Made by a program: the position numbers and the translations under genes
Part shown: in pieces, positions 31,663 through 40,326 of the stretch
How the letters are laid out: each line of letters opens with the position of its first letter
Numbering within the stretch: position 1 is the stretch's first letter
Assembly (NCBI GenBank): GCA_025463365.1
Contig: JAOBWM010000102.1
Coordinates: forward strand, 1-51,807
Source of the DNA: Acidimicrobiales bacterium
GTDB taxonomy: Bacteria; Actinomycetota; Acidimicrobiia; Acidimicrobiales; Iamiaceae
Reading direction: 5' to 3'
Length of the DNA stretch: 51,807 nucleotides
Notes under the pieces: generated by a model
The model's input: the letters and a program-made list of their open reading frames with translations, nothing else
Database searches by the model: none
Told to the model about the DNA's origin: nothing

Positions 31663-31680
31663 CTTGACCGAACGGTCAAG
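31663..31680. promoter_or_regulatory. 18-bp palindromic operator (copy 4 of 4), upstream of the nitronate monooxygenase-like gene
   Basis: CTTGACCGAACGGTCAAG with perfect arms. It overlaps the end of the upstream flavoprotein gene: the TGA stop of that gene (31678-31676) is part of the right arm. It therefore sits between the two minus-strand genes and would control only the downstream one. Confidence 0.75.
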
Positions 31681-32899
31681 TCCGGTCGACGTACGCGCCC
31701 GGACGGTCCAGGAACTGCCGATGCCAACGGCGAGGGGTCACGGCGATGGCCCGCGGCTCGTCCTCGAACAGCCACCGGCCGAAGTTGCGGCGGGTCCACG
31801 GCGTCAGGCCGGCCACTCGCACCGCCGCCCGCGCGCCCTTGCGGTGCCGGAGGGCTCGCACGAGCAGGAGCGACATCTTGTGGTCGGGCACGAGCTCCCG
31901 GCGGACCACCTCCTCGTAGCGGCGGCGCACGGCGGCGGGATCTCCGGACCCGGCGAGGATGGCGTCGGCGGCCTGGATCCCGGTGAGGAGGGCCTGACCG
32001 ATGCCCTCACCGGTCATCGGGTCCGTCGCTGCGGCGGCGTCGCCGACCCACAGGACCCGCCCGGCGGCGAGGGTGACGCCGTCGACGCGCGCCGGGATGG
32101 GCCAGGCCTGGTGCCGGCTCTCGGGTTCGGCATCGGGGCCGAGCACGGCGCGGATGTGCGGGCGGGCCAGGAGGTCGGGCCACAGCGCCTTCATCTCCTT
32201 GGTGGCCACCTTGCCGCCCCGCTGGATCCCGAAGCCCACGTTCGCCCCGCCGTCGGGGAGCGGGAACGACCAGCAGTACCCCGGGAGGAGGTCCGGCTCG
32301 AACCAGACCCAGAGCTCGGCCGCCTTCGGGCCGACGTTGCGGAAGTACTGCCGGAATGCGTGCCACTCGCCGAGGTACCCGGGCACGGCGGTGCCCAGGT
32401 GCTTGCGGAGCGGCGACCACATGCCGTCGGCACCGATCACGAACGGCGCGGTGATCGTCGACGGCCCGCCGTCGAGCTCGAGCACGACCCGATCACCGTC
32501 CTCGCGGGCCGCGGTGACCTCGACACCCTCGACCACGGTGGCCCCGGCGGCGCGGGCTCGTTCGACGATCGCGGCGTCCAAGTCGGTCCGCCGGGTGACC
32601 GCGGCGTAGGTGCCGGGGCCGCGCGGGAGGGGGAACGTGACCACGTGACGAGACGGGGACGACACGTGGATGTCCTGCACGGGGGTCCACGAGGCGATGG
32701 ACCCGGGCGCCACGCCCAGCTCCTCGAGCAGCCGCAGCGCACCGGTGGTGAGCCCGTCGCCGCAGATCTTGTCGCGGGGGAACGTGGCCTTGTCGACCAG
32801 CACGACCTTGCGCCCGGCGGCGGCCAACCGGATGGCGGCGGCGGCGCCGGCCGGGCCCGCGCCGGCGATCACCACGTCGGCGGCGGTGGGCATCGACAC
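31676..32899 (-). CDS. Geranylgeranyl reductase-family FAD-dependent oxidoreductase
   Basis: Protein of 407 aa. The Rossmann FAD motif is VVIAGAGPAGAAAAIRLAAA with VLVDKATFPRDKICGDGL right after, which is the signature of geranylgeranyl reductases and related p-hydroxybenzoate-hydroxylase-fold enzymes. VLWVGDAAAATDPMTGEGIG is the second FAD motif. It probably reduces isoprenoid double bonds (menaquinone side chain or polyprenyl lipid). It starts at GTG 32899, or ATG two codons later. Its stop codon lies inside the palindrome for the downstream gene. Confidence 0.9.
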   Translation of the reverse strand: MSMPTAADVVIAGAGPAGAAAAIRLAAAGRKVVLVDKATFPRDKICGDGLTTGALRLLEELGVAPGSIASWTPVQDIHVSSPSRHVVTFPLPRGPGTYAAVTRRTDLDAAIVERARAAGATVVEGVEVTAAREDGDRVVLELDGGPSTITAPFVIGADGMWSPLRKHLGTAVPGYLGEWHAFRQYFRNVGPKAAELWVWFEPDLLPGYCWSFPLPDGGANVGFGIQRGGKVATKEMKALWPDLLARPHIRAVLGPDAEPESRHQAWPIPARVDGVTLAAGRVLWVGDAAAATDPMTGEGIGQALLTGIQAADAILAGSGDPAAVRRRYEEVVRRELVPDHKMSLLLVRALRHRKGARAAVRVAGLTPWTRRNFGRWLFEDEPRAIAVTPRRWHRQFLDRPGAYVDRT

Positions 32900-32979
32900 G
32901 CGGCGAAGGGTACGGGCCGGGCGGCCGAGGGAACCAGCCCAGGGCCCAGGACCCGGTCAGACGACCCGGCCCGTCACCG

Positions 32980-34647
32980 TCATCCGGTGCAGGTGGTGGC
33001 CCCCGGGTCGCGGTAGCGAGCCCGGACGGTATCGACGAAGGTTCTGCCGTCGGTGTGGTGGATGGTCCGCTGCGTGGTCACGCTCGTGCAGGTGCCCGAG
33101 TGCGACGAGGTCTGGCCGGTCTGCTCGCCGTACTTGTTCTGGGTGGACCACAGGGTGATCGTGACGCTGGTGTCGGTGTAGCTCGTCCAGACGAGGATCC
33201 CGAAGGGCGAGTCGTTCTTCCAGGCCATGTCCGGGTGCGGGTAACCCATGGTGGCCTCGCGGCCGTAGGGGTACCGGTCGAAGTGCTCGGAGTGGGCCTG
33301 GTACTCCTGGAAGTCGAGACCGGCGAAGAAGGCGGCGTTGAACATCGTCGTGGCGAACTGCGAGACGCCTCCGCCGACCTCGTTGGTGTGCTCGCCGTTG
33401 GCGATGGCCCCGGCGACCACGAAGCCCTTGGCGAGGGTCCGTTGGCCGACGACCTTGTTCACCGAGAACGTCTCGCCCGGCTTCACGATCGTCCCGCGCA
33501 CGAGATCGGCGATGCGGTGGATGTTGGTGACCCGCGGCGCGCCTGGGTCGTAGTAGGTGGTGAAGCTCTTGACCTGGGCCTGGCCCTTCCACTGGGTGGT
33601 GGTGCCGACGGGTTCCTTGATGCCGAGCTTCACCGCGGCCTCGGTCGTGAACCCCGGCTTGGCGACCTCGAGGTCGAGCGTGACCTTGCCGGTCCCGCCG
33701 TTGACGGCCGCCAGCAGGCGGCTGGCCGTGTCGGCGGCGCAGCACTTCTGCCCCTCGACGCTCGGGGTGATCTGCACGGCCCCGTTCACGAGCGTGATCG
33801 ACGCATCCTTGGCCTTGGTGACCTGGGGGAGCGCGGCGACGAGGTCGTGGGTGGCCTTCGCGGCGTCGAGCGCCACGACGAGGCGGCCCTGGTCGACCTT
33901 GGTGCTGATCCACGAGCGTTCGGTGTCGGCCGGGATGGCGGCGATGCGGTCACCGGCCACCACCGCCAGGCCCTTGGCCGTCGAGGCCGTCAGCCGGTCG
34001 GCGAGCGCCTTCGCCGTCGCGTCGGGGATGACGGGCTCGCGGTCGACCTGGGTGGCGTCGACGACGAGCGGCTTCTCGCCACTCGCGGCCCGAGCGAGGA
34101 GCTGCTCGCGGACGCCCGACGGGTCGACCTTGCTGCCGGTGCGGCCGCTGACGATGCCGAACCCGTTGCCCGTGTCGACCACCGACGGCTCCCCGGCCTT
34201 CGCGTTGCCGGCGAGCCCGGCGAGGCCCTGGTCGAGGACCTCGGGGTCGACGGTGAAGCGAAGCGGCGCCTTGCGCTCGTCCAGGAACGAGCCGAGCCAG
34301 ACGACGGGGCGCTTCGGCAAGACGGTGCCGTCGTCGAGATCGAGGGCGGCCTTGACGGTGGCCGGCTCGTCGAGGTGCAGCCCGAGCTCGGCCGCGGGGA
34401 CCTTGTACTGCTTGCCGCCGGCGCGGACCACGACGGGGGTCTTCGCGTAGCTGTCGGCGATGTCGCCCACGGTGGCGGCCAGCTCGTCCTCGGGAAGCTT
34501 CGAGATGTCCCGTCCGGCGAGGACGACGTTGCGGGGGACCTTGCCGCTCGCGCTCGACGAGTCGATGGCCCAGGCGGCGAGGAGGATCACCACGGCCAGG
34601 ATCGGGATGGTCAGGCCGAGGACGAGTCGGAGCTTCGGTCGACGCAT
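32980..34647 (-). CDS. VanW-family protein with peptidoglycan-binding-like repeats
   Basis: Protein of 555 aa. A short basic N-terminus and one membrane helix (LVLGLTIPILAVVILLAAWA) anchor it, with the rest outside the cell. Two to three copies of a YoaR-like/PG_binding_4 fold follow (for example VPAAELGLHLDEPATVKAAL). The VanW domain starts at about residue 365: RVTNIHRIADLVRGTIVKPG, FSVNKVVGQRTLAKGFVVAG, NEVGGGVSQFATTMFNAAFF and YPYGREATMGYPHPDMAWKN. The family is associated with the cell wall and, in some bacteria, with vancomycin resistance clusters; its biochemical role is unclear. The CC pair (KCCAAD) is unusual. Confidence 0.9.
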   Translation of the reverse strand: MRRPKLRLVLGLTIPILAVVILLAAWAIDSSSASGKVPRNVVLAGRDISKLPEDELAATVGDIADSYAKTPVVVRAGGKQYKVPAAELGLHLDEPATVKAALDLDDGTVLPKRPVVWLGSFLDERKAPLRFTVDPEVLDQGLAGLAGNAKAGEPSVVDTGNGFGIVSGRTGSKVDPSGVREQLLARAASGEKPLVVDATQVDREPVIPDATAKALADRLTASTAKGLAVVAGDRIAAIPADTERSWISTKVDQGRLVVALDAAKATHDLVAALPQVTKAKDASITLVNGAVQITPSVEGQKCCAADTASRLLAAVNGGTGKVTLDLEVAKPGFTTEAAVKLGIKEPVGTTTQWKGQAQVKSFTTYYDPGAPRVTNIHRIADLVRGTIVKPGETFSVNKVVGQRTLAKGFVVAGAIANGEHTNEVGGGVSQFATTMFNAAFFAGLDFQEYQAHSEHFDRYPYGREATMGYPHPDMAWKNDSPFGILVWTSYTDTSVTITLWSTQNKYGEQTGQTSSHSGTCTSVTTQRTIHHTDGRTFVDTVRARYRDPGATTCTG

Positions 34648-34800
34648 CCGTCAACCTTGGCACGTCGGCACCGCGCTCCTTGTGCACACAGGGTGACCGC
34701 GCGAGACCTGTTGCGCGTTTGTCATGATGGGCCGTCAGGTCCCGTCGCCCATGCGGCCGGACACGCCGAACCCGCTCCGGCGGGAGCAAAGGGGACGACC

Positions 34801-35703
34801 GTGGGGATCTGTGACGGACGGGTGTGCATCGTGACCGGGGCGGGCCGCGGGATCGGCCGCGAACACGCGCTCATGCTCGCCGACCAGGGAGCCAAGGTCG
34901 TGGTGAACGACATCGGCGGCGAGGTCGACGGCAGCGGTCGCAACACCGGGCCGGCGCAGGACGTGGTCGACGAGATCGTCGCGGCGGGCGGCGAGGGCGT
35001 CGTCAACGGCGACGACATCAGCACGTGGGCGGGCAGCGAGCGCCTGATCGCTCAGGCCATCGACGCCTTCGGCCGGCTCGACGTCGTGATCAACAACGCC
35101 GGCATCTTGCGCGACCGCATGCTCGCCAACATGACCGAGGCCGAGTGGGACGCCGTCATCCAGGTGCACCTGAAGGGCACGTTCGGCCCGTCTCGCCACG
35201 CCGCGGCCTACTGGCGCGAGCAGACGAAGGCCGGCGAGGCGGTCGACGGCCGGATCATCAACACGTCGTCGCCCTCGGGCATCTACGGCAACGTGGGCCA
35301 GACCAACTACGGCGCGGCCAAGGCCGGCATCGCCGCCTTCACCGTGATCGCCGCCAAGGAGCTCGCCCGCTACGGGGTCACCGTGAACGCGGTCGCCCCC
35401 GCCGCCCTCACGCGCATGACCGAGAACCTCGGCATGGGCCAGGCCGACGACATGACCAAGGCCATGCTGTCGCCGCGCTGGATCGCCCCGATCGTCACGT
35501 GGCTCGCGTCCGCCGATTCGGCCGACGTCACCGGTCGCGTGTTCGACGTGACCGGCCAGGCCTTGTCCGTCGCCGAGGGCTGGCACCGGGGCCCGACCAA
35601 GGAGCACCCGACCGACGACCCCGCCGCCCTCGGCGACGTCGTCCGTCAGCTCGTGGCCGAGGCGCGACCCAACGCCAACATGTTCGGCTACGACGAGACC
35701 TGA
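34801..35703 (+). CDS. SDR-family 3-hydroxyacyl-CoA dehydrogenase (multifunctional-enzyme type)
   Basis: Protein of 300 aa from GTG 34801 with ribosome binding site AAAGGGGA. Motifs: CIVTGAGRGIGREHALMLAD, VVNDIGGEVDGSG, INNAGILRDRML, INTSSPSGIYGNVGQTNYGA with catalytic Ser and YGAAK. It is a paralogue of the SDR at 22702-23601 and belongs to the same 17beta-HSD4-like group. The gene 60 bases downstream is a MaoC-type hydratase. Together the two carry the dehydrogenase and hydratase activities that are fused in the eukaryotic multifunctional enzyme. Confidence 0.9.
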   Translation: MGICDGRVCIVTGAGRGIGREHALMLADQGAKVVVNDIGGEVDGSGRNTGPAQDVVDEIVAAGGEGVVNGDDISTWAGSERLIAQAIDAFGRLDVVINNAGILRDRMLANMTEAEWDAVIQVHLKGTFGPSRHAAAYWREQTKAGEAVDGRIINTSSPSGIYGNVGQTNYGAAKAGIAAFTVIAAKELARYGVTVNAVAPAALTRMTENLGMGQADDMTKAMLSPRWIAPIVTWLASADSADVTGRVFDVTGQALSVAEGWHRGPTKEHPTDDPAALGDVVRQLVAEARPNANMFGYDET

Positions 35704-35763
35704 GCACGTCGCCAGGGCGTCTGCTACGAAACCTCTGCCCGCCTTCGAACCCAGGAGATCGCC

Positions 35764-36624
35764 ATGCCCATCAACCCGGACGCCGTGGGTTCGAAGGGAC
35801 AGCCCACGAAGCACTCGTGGGGCTCCAAGGACGCGATCTTGTACGCGCTCGGGGTCGGGGCGGGGGCGGTCGACCCGTTGACCGAGCTGGCGTTCACGAC
35901 CGAGAACACCTCCGACGTCGACCAGCAGGTCCTGCCCACGATGGCGGTCGTGCTCGCGGTCGGCGGGGCGGGCGCGTTCGGCTCGATCGGGACGTTCAAC
36001 CCCGCGATGCTCGTCCACGGCGAGCAGGCGATCACGCTGCACGGCCCCATCCCCGTGCAGGGCGAGGTCGAGACGGTGGGGGAGATCACCGCCATCTGGG
36101 ACAAGGGCAAGGGCGCGGTGATCGAGGTGACCTCGACCTCCACGGACACCGCCACCGGCAACCCGTTGTTCTCGTCGGTCATGTCGGCGTTCATCCGCGG
36201 CGAGGGTGACTTCGGCGGCGAGCGCGGGCCGTCGGGCCCCAAGAACGTCGCCCCCGATCGCGAGGCCGACCACATCGTCACCTACCAGACACGACCGGAC
36301 CAGGCGCTCATCTACCGCCTGTCCGGAGACCGAAACCCGTTGCACTCCGATCCTGCGTTCGCGGCGTTCGGTGGCTTCGACCGGCCGATCCTGCACGGGC
36401 TCTGCAGCTACGGCTTCACGGGCCGTGCCCTGCTCCACACGCTGTGCGGGTCGGACCCGGCCCGGTTCGGTGGCATGGAGGCCCGCTTCTCCTCGCCCGT
36501 GCTGCCCGGCGAGCCGCTGACCGTGAAGATGTGGGAGACCGGCGACGGCGAAGCGATCTTCCAGACCGCGGGCGGCGACGGCCGGACCGTGATCGACGCC
36601 GGCCGCCTCACCTTCACGAGCTGA
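35764..36624 (+). CDS. MaoC-family (R)-specific enoyl-CoA hydratase (hydratase 2)
   Basis: Protein of 286 aa, a double hotdog. The catalytic block is LIYRLSGDRNPLHSDPAFAA with the Asp/His pair of hydratase 2, followed by FGGFDRPILHGLCSYGFTGR. The N-terminal half (SKDAILYALGVGAGAVDPLT) is the non-catalytic hotdog with the usual Y-AxGVGA motif. It hydrates trans-2-enoyl-CoA to the (R)-3-hydroxy form, which the upstream SDR would then oxidise. ATG 35764 has AGGAGA upstream. The last codons and the stop lie in the first copy of a 20-bp tandem duplication. Confidence 0.92.
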   Translation: MPINPDAVGSKGQPTKHSWGSKDAILYALGVGAGAVDPLTELAFTTENTSDVDQQVLPTMAVVLAVGGAGAFGSIGTFNPAMLVHGEQAITLHGPIPVQGEVETVGEITAIWDKGKGAVIEVTSTSTDTATGNPLFSSVMSAFIRGEGDFGGERGPSGPKNVAPDREADHIVTYQTRPDQALIYRLSGDRNPLHSDPAFAAFGGFDRPILHGLCSYGFTGRALLHTLCGSDPARFGGMEARFSSPVLPGEPLTVKMWETGDGEAIFQTAGGDGRTVIDAGRLTFTS

Positions 36625-36653
36625 CCTCACCCGTCACGAGCTGACCTCACCCG
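36614..36653. repeat. 20-bp perfect tandem duplication over the MaoC stop codon
   Basis: TCACGAGCTGACCTCACCCG occurs twice head to tail (36614-36633 and 36634-36653). The first copy contains the stop codon of the hydratase gene, and the second repeats the end of the reading frame beyond it. It looks like a recent slippage duplication. Confidence 0.9.
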
Positions 36654-36668
36654 GCGGGCCTTCCCGCC
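36653..36668 (+). terminator. Weak hairpin after the MaoC gene
   Basis: GGCGGG-CCTT-CCCGCC, a six-base GC-only stem with a four-base loop, 28 bases after the hydratase stop. There is no T-run, so it is at best a weak or factor-assisted terminator for the SDR-MaoC pair. Confidence 0.35.
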
Positions 36669-36858
36669 AGGATCCACCGAATCGGGGATACAGGATTGCC
36701 CCGATCCTGCCGATGCCGGCATCTACGCTCCGCGGCGCAACGCGCGGAAGTGCGTTCGCACCCGGGGGAGCTCGCCTCGGCGCGGCGGCGGATCAACCGT
36801 CGCGGCAGGACGTCCACGAACCCATCCCTCTCCTCCATTCCGACGGAACCAGGATCCC

Positions 36859-38868
36859 ATGCACCTCAGCTCGCCTGCTCGCCCACGACGGATCCGACGC
36901 GGCGCCGCCGGGATCGTGCTGTTCGCGGCAATGGCCACGATGGCGGTGGTCCCGACCACGGCCGGGGCCCGACCGGCGCCCGCGTCCGCGCCATCCGCGC
37001 CATCGGTCACGCCGGCCCACCTGCCCGGCTCGGTCACCTACCTGCGGGCCAAGCACACACCTGCTGGCGGCTTCGTGGCGCCCCGCGCCCTCCCCAGCAC
37101 GCGCGTCAGCTCGGTGCACTCGTCGTTCGTGGTGACCTACGTCGGGTTCCCGACCGCGGCGAAGGCAGCGTTCCAGCGGGCGGTCGACCTCTGGTCGACG
37201 ATGGTCTCGTCGACCCAGCCGATCCGGGTGAAGGCCACCTGGACGGCCCTGGACCCCGGCATCCTCGGCGGCGCCGGCCCCTCCGACCTCATCCGCGACT
37301 TCGCCGGTGCCCCGAAGTCCGCCACCTGGTACCCGGTGGCGTTGGCCAACGCCCTCGCCAAGCAGGACCTGTCGACCCAGCCCGACATCGAGGCCGAGTT
37401 CACCAGCGCCACCAGCGAGTGGTACTTCGGCACCGACGGCAACACGCCGGGCAACAAGCTCGACTTCACCACGGTGGTGCTCCACGAGCTCGGCCACGGC
37501 CTGGGCCTGGTGGACAGCAGCGAGATCAACGGGTCCCAGGGCCGGTGGGGCCTCGGCACGCCGTACCCGTTCGTCTACGACCGCTTCGTGCAGAACGCGG
37601 CGGGCACGCCGGTCACGAGCATCACGAACCCGTCGACCACGCTCGGTTCGATCTACCAGAGCAACGCGGCGCGCTGGGGCGGCGCCCAGGCGATCGCGGG
37701 CGCCGGCGGCAGCCGCCCCTACCTCTACTCGCCGAACCCGTACCAAGCGGGCTCGTCGATCTCCCACCTCGACGAGTCGGTGTACCCGACGGCCACCGCC
37801 AACGCCCTCATGACGCCGTACCTCGACGACGGCGAAGCGATCCACGATCCCGGCGACATCGGCCTCGGGATGATGCGGGACATGGGCTGGACGACCGTCG
37901 GTGGCAAGGGCGTGCCCGCGGCCGCGACGGTGACGGCGGCGCTTGGTGGGAGCGAGAAGGTGTCGCTCTCGTGGAAGCCCTCGATCGACACCGGCCGGCA
38001 GTTCCTCACGGCCATGCGCCTCTCGCGCTACGAGGGCGGGTCGTCGTCGGCCAGCGTGGTCACCGACTACCCGGCATCGAGCACCGGCACCATCGTCACC
38101 GGGCTGACCAACGGCACGCAGTACCGCTTCGCGGTCGCCGCGGTGAACGCGACGGGAGCCGGCGCCCAGTCGGCGAAGACCGAGACGATCGTCCCGTTGG
38201 ACCTCACGCCGTTCACCTACACCAGCCACCTGGTGCGCCAGCAGTTCACCGACTTCCTCGGCCGCGCCGCCACCTCGGCCGAGGTGTCCACCTGGGACAG
38301 CTACCTCCACGCCGGTGCCCTCACGCCCGGCAGCGTGGTGTTGTCCATTGCGGCGCTGCCGGACTCGGCCACCGCTCGAGCCCGCATGACGCGTCTGTAC
38401 TCCGCCTACTTCGCCCGCCTGCCCGACTTCTCCGGCTTCACCTACTGGACCGGGAAGCTCGCCGCCGGCACCTCGCTGAAGAAGGCGTCCGACACGTTCG
38501 CCGCCTCGTCGGAGTTCAAGACCAAGTACGGCAGCCTCTCGAACAAGGCGTTCGTCCAGCTCGTATACGTGAACGTCCTCCACCGTGACGCCGATCACGC
38601 AGGCCTGGACCACTGGCTCGCCAAGCTCGACACCCACGCGCTCAGCCGCGGCTCGGTCATGTTGAGCTTCTCGGAGTCGTCGGAGAACACGCGCCACATG
38701 GCCTCCGAGGTCACCTCGGTGCTGCTGCGATCGGGCATGTTGCGGCGGATGCCCACCAAGACCGAGTACGACGCCGACGTGGCCGCCCTCGACGGCGGCG
38801 CGACCGCCGCGGACCTCGCCACCGCCACCTTGGCCCTGCCGGCCTACGCGACGCGGATCACCCCGTGA
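36859..38868 (+). CDS. Secreted zinc metalloprotease with fibronectin type III and DUF4214 domains
   Basis: Protein of 669 aa. It has a Sec signal peptide (basic start, hydrophobic stretch at about 17-35, then cleavage near AGA). The zinc site HELGHGLGL is at residues 209-217, matching HExxHxxGxx of metzincin-like proteases, with a nearby Met (GMMRDMGW) that could form the Met-turn. A fibronectin-type segment follows at about 355-445 (VSLSWKPSIDTG, GLTNGTQYRFAVAAVNATG). DUF4214-type helical repeats are at about 455-580 (YSAYFARLPDFSGFTYWTGK, YVNVLHRDADHAGLDHWLAK). It should cut an extracellular protein. DUF4214 may hold it at the surface. It starts at ATG 36859 after a gene-free stretch of about 230 bases. 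Confidence 0.87.
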   Translation: MHLSSPARPRRIRRGAAGIVLFAAMATMAVVPTTAGARPAPASAPSAPSVTPAHLPGSVTYLRAKHTPAGGFVAPRALPSTRVSSVHSSFVVTYVGFPTAAKAAFQRAVDLWSTMVSSTQPIRVKATWTALDPGILGGAGPSDLIRDFAGAPKSATWYPVALANALAKQDLSTQPDIEAEFTSATSEWYFGTDGNTPGNKLDFTTVVLHELGHGLGLVDSSEINGSQGRWGLGTPYPFVYDRFVQNAAGTPVTSITNPSTTLGSIYQSNAARWGGAQAIAGAGGSRPYLYSPNPYQAGSSISHLDESVYPTATANALMTPYLDDGEAIHDPGDIGLGMMRDMGWTTVGGKGVPAAATVTAALGGSEKVSLSWKPSIDTGRQFLTAMRLSRYEGGSSSASVVTDYPASSTGTIVTGLTNGTQYRFAVAAVNATGAGAQSAKTETIVPLDLTPFTYTSHLVRQQFTDFLGRAATSAEVSTWDSYLHAGALTPGSVVLSIAALPDSATARARMTRLYSAYFARLPDFSGFTYWTGKLAAGTSLKKASDTFAASSEFKTKYGSLSNKAFVQLVYVNVLHRDADHAGLDHWLAKLDTHALSRGSVMLSFSESSENTRHMASEVTSVLLRSGMLRRMPTKTEYDADVAALDGGATAADLATATLALPAYATRITP

Positions 38869-38889
38869 CGCCGAACCTCATGCACCGGA

Positions 38890-39654
38890 TCAGCTCCAGT
38901 CGAAGATCCAGTGGCGGCCGAACAAGGTGGCGGCGAGGGCTCCGATGGCGGGGACGAGGTTGTCCATGAGGGCCGGGCAGTAGGCGTACTGCTGCACGGC
39001 GAGCTCGAAGGCGGCGCGGGCATCCTCGGGGGGCCGTGCCACCAGGAGCTCCATGCGTTCGAGACCGAGCGCGACGAGCTCCGCGTCGTAGGTGTCGTGC
39101 CAGAACTGCAGGACGGACAGGTGCTCGGGGCCGCCGATGTGGTCGCGTTCGGCGCCCGACCAGGCGAGCAGGGCCGGGACCTCCCACCCGTGGCCCGCCG
39201 GCACCAGTGCGATCTGGATCTCGGCGCCGGCCAGCGCCTGCACCGCGTCCTCGTCGGGGCGGCCCTGCAGGCGCGCCGCGATCATGTCGCTGTCCTCGCT
39301 CAGCTTGGCGAGGTGGCGGGGGACGTCGTTCAGGTAGTCGTCGGTGGCCGGGTCGCCCATCCACTCGACGAACAGCTCCGGCGCGGGTGGCACGTCGTCG
39401 ATGCTCGGGATCCCGGGCGCATCGCGGGCCAACAGGTCGAGGCGCCACGTCAGCTGGTCGGCGACCTGCGGGTCCGAACCGAGCAGCACCGGCCACAGCC
39501 CGGTTCGCGGGTGGCGGTCGCGCAACGCCCTCCACGCGGCCAGCGCGGCCGCGCCGCCCGGCACCGCGAGCTGCCATGCCTGCTCGCCCCGGAGCGTGGT
39601 GCACCAGGGCTGGAAGCCGGGAGGTGGCTCGCCGCCACCGGGCAAGGTCGTCAC
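38890..39654 (-). CDS. DUF4253 domain protein
   Basis: Protein of 254 aa from GTG 39654 ([19 protein letters not shown]), right after the nucS stop. The C-terminal half has the DUF4253 pattern: PALLAWSGAERDHIGGPEHL, SVLQFWHDTYDAELVALGLE and a late AFELAVQQYAYCPALM. This family is widespread in actinobacteria and unassigned. It is downstream of nucS, with only two bases between them, so they are probably co-transcribed. That places an unknown protein beside a DNA mismatch-repair enzyme. Confidence 0.82.
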   Translation of the reverse strand: MTTLPGGGEPPPGFQPWCTTLRGEQAWQLAVPGGAAALAAWRALRDRHPRTGLWPVLLGSDPQVADQLTWRLDLLARDAPGIPSIDDVPPAPELFVEWMGDPATDDYLNDVPRHLAKLSEDSDMIAARLQGRPDEDAVQALAGAEIQIALVPAGHGWEVPALLAWSGAERDHIGGPEHLSVLQFWHDTYDAELVALGLERMELLVARPPEDARAAFELAVQQYAYCPALMDNLVPAIGALAATLFGRHWIFDWS

Positions 39655-39656
39655 GG

Positions 39657-40316
39657 TCAGAACAGCCGGAGCTCGTCCGACTCGATGCCGCGCAGCTCGT
39701 CGTAGTCGACCTCGACCCAGCCGATGCCCCGGTCGGTGGCGAGGACGCGGGCCTGCGGCTTGATCTGCTGGGCGACGAAGACGCCGCGGACCGGTCGCAG
39801 CATCGGATCCCGGTTGAGGAACTCGAGGTACCGGGTGAGCTGCTCCACGCCGTCGATCTCGCCCCGGCGCTTGATCTCCACGGCGACGGCCACACCGTCG
39901 GCGTCGCGGCAGAGCAGGTCGACGGGGCCGATGTCGGTGGGGTACTCGCGCCGGACCAGGCGCCAGCCGTCGCCGAGGTGCGTGCAGTTGGCGGCCAACA
40001 GCTCTTGGAGGTGCGCCTCGACGCCGTCCTTCTGCAACCCGGGATCGATGCCGAGCTCCCAGGCGGAGTCGCTCAGCACCTCCTCGAGCGTGATGCGCAG
40101 CGTCTCGCCCTTGGGGTTGGTCACCGTCCACTCGCCGTCGCCCTCGGTCAGGCGGTTGGGGGCGTTCATCCAGTTCAGGGGCTTGTAGGCGCCGCCATCG
40201 GCGTGGATCGCCACGCACCCGTCGGCCTTCACCATCAGCAGACGGGTGGCCGACGGGAGGTGCGCGCTGAGCCGACCCTGGTAGTCCACCGAACACCGGG
40301 CGATCACGACGCGCAT
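39657..40316 (-). CDS. nucS: Mismatch-specific endonuclease NucS (EndoMS)
   Basis: Protein of 219 aa from ATG 40316 ([20 protein letters not shown]), a textbook actinobacterial NucS start. The RecB-like C-terminal nuclease has D133 in GPVDLLC and VAVEIKRRG with E147 and K149. The C-terminus ends ELRLF, consistent with the sliding-clamp-binding tail of this family. It makes double-strand cuts at mismatches and, together with the clamp, replaces MutS/MutL repair in actinobacteria. It lies ten bases downstream of the AarF/UbiB kinase gene and is followed at once by DUF4253. Confidence 0.95.
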   Translation of the reverse strand: MRVVIARCSVDYQGRLSAHLPSATRLLMVKADGCVAIHADGGAYKPLNWMNAPNRLTEGDGEWTVTNPKGETLRITLEEVLSDSAWELGIDPGLQKDGVEAHLQELLAANCTHLGDGWRLVRREYPTDIGPVDLLCRDADGVAVAVEIKRRGEIDGVEQLTRYLEFLNRDPMLRPVRGVFVAQQIKPQARVLATDRGIGWVEVDYDELRGIESDELRLF

Positions 40317-40326
40317 CCGGGCGACA

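Noticed and set aside
33055-34700. Long plus-strand frame across the VanW gene, running into the SDR
   Set aside because: Only the part from GTG 34801 (with AAAGGGGA upstream) is real; the rest is the complement of the VanW coding sequence.
35735-35763. TTCGAACCC resembling a tRNA T-loop
   Set aside because: No acceptor or anticodon stem can be drawn around it; it is the leader of the MaoC gene.
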